NCBI GenBank assembly: GCA_947458795.1
Contig: CANHCD010000132.1
Coordinates: 1 to 6,218 of the forward strand
Reading direction: 5' to 3'
DNA: 6,218 bases
Source: Cyclobacteriaceae bacterium
GTDB taxonomy: Bacteria > Bacteroidota > Bacteroidia > Cytophagales > Cyclobacteriaceae
Both the position numbers and the translations under genes were made by a program. Shown in pieces: positions 3,908-6,218 of this stretch (position 1 is the stretch's first letter; every line of letters starts with the position of its first letter). Under the pieces are notes generated by a model that was given only the letters and a program-made list of their open reading frames with translations, ran no database searches and had not been told where the DNA came from.

Positions 3908-6218
3908 CGGATATCTGAGAAGTAGCCAAAGGGGTTTCCTTTGCCTTTTGATTCAATTTTCGTTCAGCCCACCAGCAATACAAGGTGGGTACAATAAATA
4001 CGGTGGTGATCTCCAAAACCATACCTCCGAGGGCAGGGATGGCCATGGGTACCATGATGTCGGATCCTCTGCCTGTTGAGGTGAAGATGGGGATCAAGGC
4101 CAAAAGGGTAGTGGCTGTTGTCATCATGCAGGGCAAGACGCGGCGCTTACCTGCTTCCAAGACTGCGTTACGAATCTCTTCTACAGTGCTAGGTTTCTTT
4201 TTCGCAAAGCTTTGATCTAAGTAGGAGGCGACAACCACCCCATCGTCCGTAGCGATACCAAACAAAGCAATGAAGCCCACCCAAACGGCTACACTTAGGT
4301 TGTAGGCTTTCATTTGGAATAAGTCCCGTAGGTTGGTTCCCCAGAGATCAATGTTTAAGAAGCCATCCAAGCCCACTAGCCAAAGCATCAGGAAGCCCCC
4401 CGAAAAGGTCATCGCAATGCCGGTAAATACAAATAGCGTGGTAGAAACGGCCCTAAATTGAAAATAGAGCAATAGGAAGATGAGTACGAGGCAAAGCGGT
4501 ACAACCAAGCCAAGGCGTTTTTCAGCACGTACTTGATTTTCATAGGAACCGGAAAACTCAAAACGCACACCTTCGGGAACGGTGAGTTCGCCCGAAGCTA
4601 TCTTCTCATCCAAGTAGGCTTTGGCATCTTCTACAACAGTTACTTCGGAGAAGCCTTCGTTTTTATCCAGGAGGACAAATCCAACTAGGAAGCTATTTTC
4701 CCCACGAATCATGTCTGGCCCTGGACGGTACTCAATGTCGACCAGCTGACCCAAGGGGATGTAGTTACCGAGAGGGGTAGGGATTTGCAAATTCTCAATC
4801 GCTTCGGGGTCATCTCGGAATTCTCGTGCATAGCGCACGCGAATTGGAAAGCGCTCTCTGCCTTCTACCGTGGTGCTGAGCTTTATGCCCCCGATGGCTG
4901 TTTCGATAAACTCCTGTACATCGACCACATTCAATCCGTAGCGGGAGATTTTTTCCCGGTCAATGGCCAGTTCTAGGTATGGTTTACCCACAATCCGGTC
5001 TGCAAAAACGGCCTCCTTTTTGACGGAAGGAATCTCCTTTAAATAACCTTCTAACTTTAATCCAAAGGATTCAATCGTTTTTAAATCAGGTCCATACACC
5101 TTTATTCCCATTGGGGCTCTCATGCCTGTTTGAAGCATGACCAAGCGCGTTTCTATGGGCTGCAGCTTAGGTGAGCTTGTGACTCCGGGTAGTTTGATTA
5201 CAGCAAGGATCTCTTGCCAGATATCGTCTGGGTTACGGATATGCGCTCTCCACTGTCTGAAGTATTCTCCCGACTCATCTGGTTGCAGTTGGGTTACGTC
5301 CAACTCCTGAAGGGACATGGTATTGAGGTCGAAATATCCTCCATTTTTCAGCAGGTATTTTCCATCTTCCATGGCAAAACGAAGCCGCTTTCCTTGGGGA
5401 TCACTCAGGTATTCGGACTTGTAGTTGATTGTATTTTCATACATCGTGATGGGTGCAGGGTCAATGGCCGTTTCAGCCCTTCCCGCCTTGCCGACTACCA
5501 TGTCTACTTCAGGTATGGCAGTCACGAGCATGTCTAATTTTTGGAGTACCTCTTTATTTTCCTGCATACCCGAGTGAGGCATGCTGCTTGGCATCAGCAA
5601 AAAGGAGCCTTCGTTGAGCGAGGGCATAAATTCCTTGCCTAAACCAGGGAAGGCATGTGCCATTCCCGACCAAACTGCGGTGGGTCGGATGTTGATACCG
5701 ACCAAATCAAACGTTTTGGGCAGTAGCCCAAAAACACGTCCAAAGCCCAGCCAAACGGTCAATCCTAGACTGATAATGAGTAGGGGAAAGAGTAAGAAGG
5801 TACGCTTGTGGTACAAGCACCAGGTCAAGAGGCGTGGGTAAATTTTGATAAAGCCAGCAAACCCGCCAAGGACCAGCCCCAATAGAAGCGTGATAAAGAG
5901 AAAATTAACAACCGTGCTTTCAGATACACCCAAAGGCATCCAGAGCGTGGTGAGTAGCCAAGCAACGAATAGGAGTGTGGTGTACAGTAAGACTTGCGCT
6001 TTGTGTTTCTCTACCTGCTCTGGGAAATGGTAGGCCAAGCTATGAATCAGTCCGTAGGTAAACAGCAAGGCGCCCGCCCAAGGCCAAACGAGAATTGCCA
6101 GTATGGGCCCGAGTAGCAGCAGGCTGTAGTAGAGGTACCTACTTACTTTGCTGGATAGGCTTTTCCAATTGAAGGCCCAATGGGTAAAGGCAGGGAGGAT
6201 CAACAAGGTGATGATCAC
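3897..6218 (-). CDS. cusA: CusA-like heavy-metal RND efflux pump, long variant, N-terminal part beyond the window edge
   Basis: This is an inner-membrane proton-driven exporter of Cu(I)/Ag(I). The 773 codons seen (numbered from 6218) correspond roughly to E. coli CusA residue 490 onward, so the GTG at the edge is internal and about 490 N-terminal residues are missing, including the first porter half and TM1 to most of TM6. Landmarks are GKEFMPSLNEGSFLLMPSSM (194-213), KAGRAETAIDPAPITM (244-259), RLVMLQTGMRAPMGIKVYGP (358-377), GFIALFGIATDDGVV (648-662) and GRGSDIMVPMAIPALGGM (716-733). M209, M259, M361 and M722 align with E. coli M573, M623, M672 and M1009, which supports copper/silver over divalent metals. 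Compared with E. coli CusA there are about four extra hydrophobic helices (about 29-126), a ~52-residue insert (about 270-321) and a 22-residue insert between TM9 and TM10 (618-639). These resemble a long CusA subfamily I recall from Bacteroidota of about 1,250 residues. The E. coli proton-relay Lys984 position is Cys697. Confidence 0.95.
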   Translation of the reverse strand: MIITLLILPAFTHWAFNWKSLSSKVSRYLYYSLLLLGPILAILVWPWAGALLFTYGLIHSLAYHFPEQVEKHKAQVLLYTTLLFVAWLLTTLWMPLGVSESTVVNFLFITLLLGLVLGGFAGFIKIYPRLLTWCLYHKRTFLLFPLLIISLGLTVWLGFGRVFGLLPKTFDLVGINIRPTAVWSGMAHAFPGLGKEFMPSLNEGSFLLMPSSMPHSGMQENKEVLQKLDMLVTAIPEVDMVVGKAGRAETAIDPAPITMYENTINYKSEYLSDPQGKRLRFAMEDGKYLLKNGGYFDLNTMSLQELDVTQLQPDESGEYFRQWRAHIRNPDDIWQEILAVIKLPGVTSSPKLQPIETRLVMLQTGMRAPMGIKVYGPDLKTIESFGLKLEGYLKEIPSVKKEAVFADRIVGKPYLELAIDREKISRYGLNVVDVQEFIETAIGGIKLSTTVEGRERFPIRVRYAREFRDDPEAIENLQIPTPLGNYIPLGQLVDIEYRPGPDMIRGENSFLVGFVLLDKNEGFSEVTVVEDAKAYLDEKIASGELTVPEGVRFEFSGSYENQVRAEKRLGLVVPLCLVLIFLLLYFQFRAVSTTLFVFTGIAMTFSGGFLMLWLVGLDGFLNIDLWGTNLRDLFQMKAYNLSVAVWVGFIALFGIATDDGVVVASYLDQSFAKKKPSTVEEIRNAVLEAGKRRVLPCMMTTATTLLALIPIFTSTGRGSDIMVPMAIPALGGMVLEITTVFIVPTLYCWWAERKLNQKAKETPLATSQISDEK

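Noticed and set aside
5214..6033. Three plus-strand open frames opposite cusA
   Set aside because: They are antisense to conserved RND sequence, and their products have no recognisable motifs.
6216..6218. GTG at the right edge as the start of cusA
   Set aside because: The sequence here matches the end of TM6 of CusA. About 490 upstream residues of the family are expected, so this is an internal codon.

Overview
The window carries most of a Cus-type Cu(I)/Ag(I) efflux operon, all on the minus strand, so transcription runs from the right edge to the left. In that order it holds: the C-terminal ~773 codons of a CusA-like RND pump (start beyond the right edge), a CusC-like outer-membrane channel of the TolC fold, a CusB-like periplasmic adaptor, and after a 70-bp gap a DUF2911 lipoprotein whose 3' end lies beyond the left edge. 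There are no RNA genes, mobile elements, CRISPR arrays or non-coding stretches over 300 bases, and coding density is nearly complete.

The organism is most likely a member of the Bacteroidota. The reasons are the DUF3347 domain fused to CusB, the long CusA variant, the DUF2911 lipoprotein, starts with A-rich early codons and no clear Shine-Dalgarno sequence, and the A-C-B gene order. A cytophagalean or similar lineage is a guess only.

The three cus genes overlap head to tail (11 nt between cusA and cusC, or none if the alternative cusC start is used; 4 nt between cusC and cusB) and should be translated as a coupled unit. Copper specificity is well supported. The three periplasmic copper-site methionines known from E. 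coli CusA (M573, M623, M672) and M1009 all have counterparts here, and the adaptor carries a CxMHP...CPxCGM heavy-metal-binding motif. No separate CusF-like chaperone is present in the window. The adaptor instead has an N-terminal metal-binding domain and a C-terminal DUF3347 domain with Cys/Met pairs, which may do that job.

The least ordinary feature is a ~55-residue Ser/Met/Gly/Pro-rich insertion in the CusC-like channel. It sits exactly where the first coiled-coil hairpin of a TolC-fold protein makes its periplasmic turn, the place that meets the adaptor. With a second methionine cluster in a predicted barrel/extracellular loop, this suggests a channel with methionine ligands at both ends. 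The CusA-like pump also belongs to a long variant, with about four extra membrane helices and two further insertions compared with E. coli CusA. No wholly new system is evident. The window reads as a recognisable metal-efflux operon with lineage-specific elaborations.
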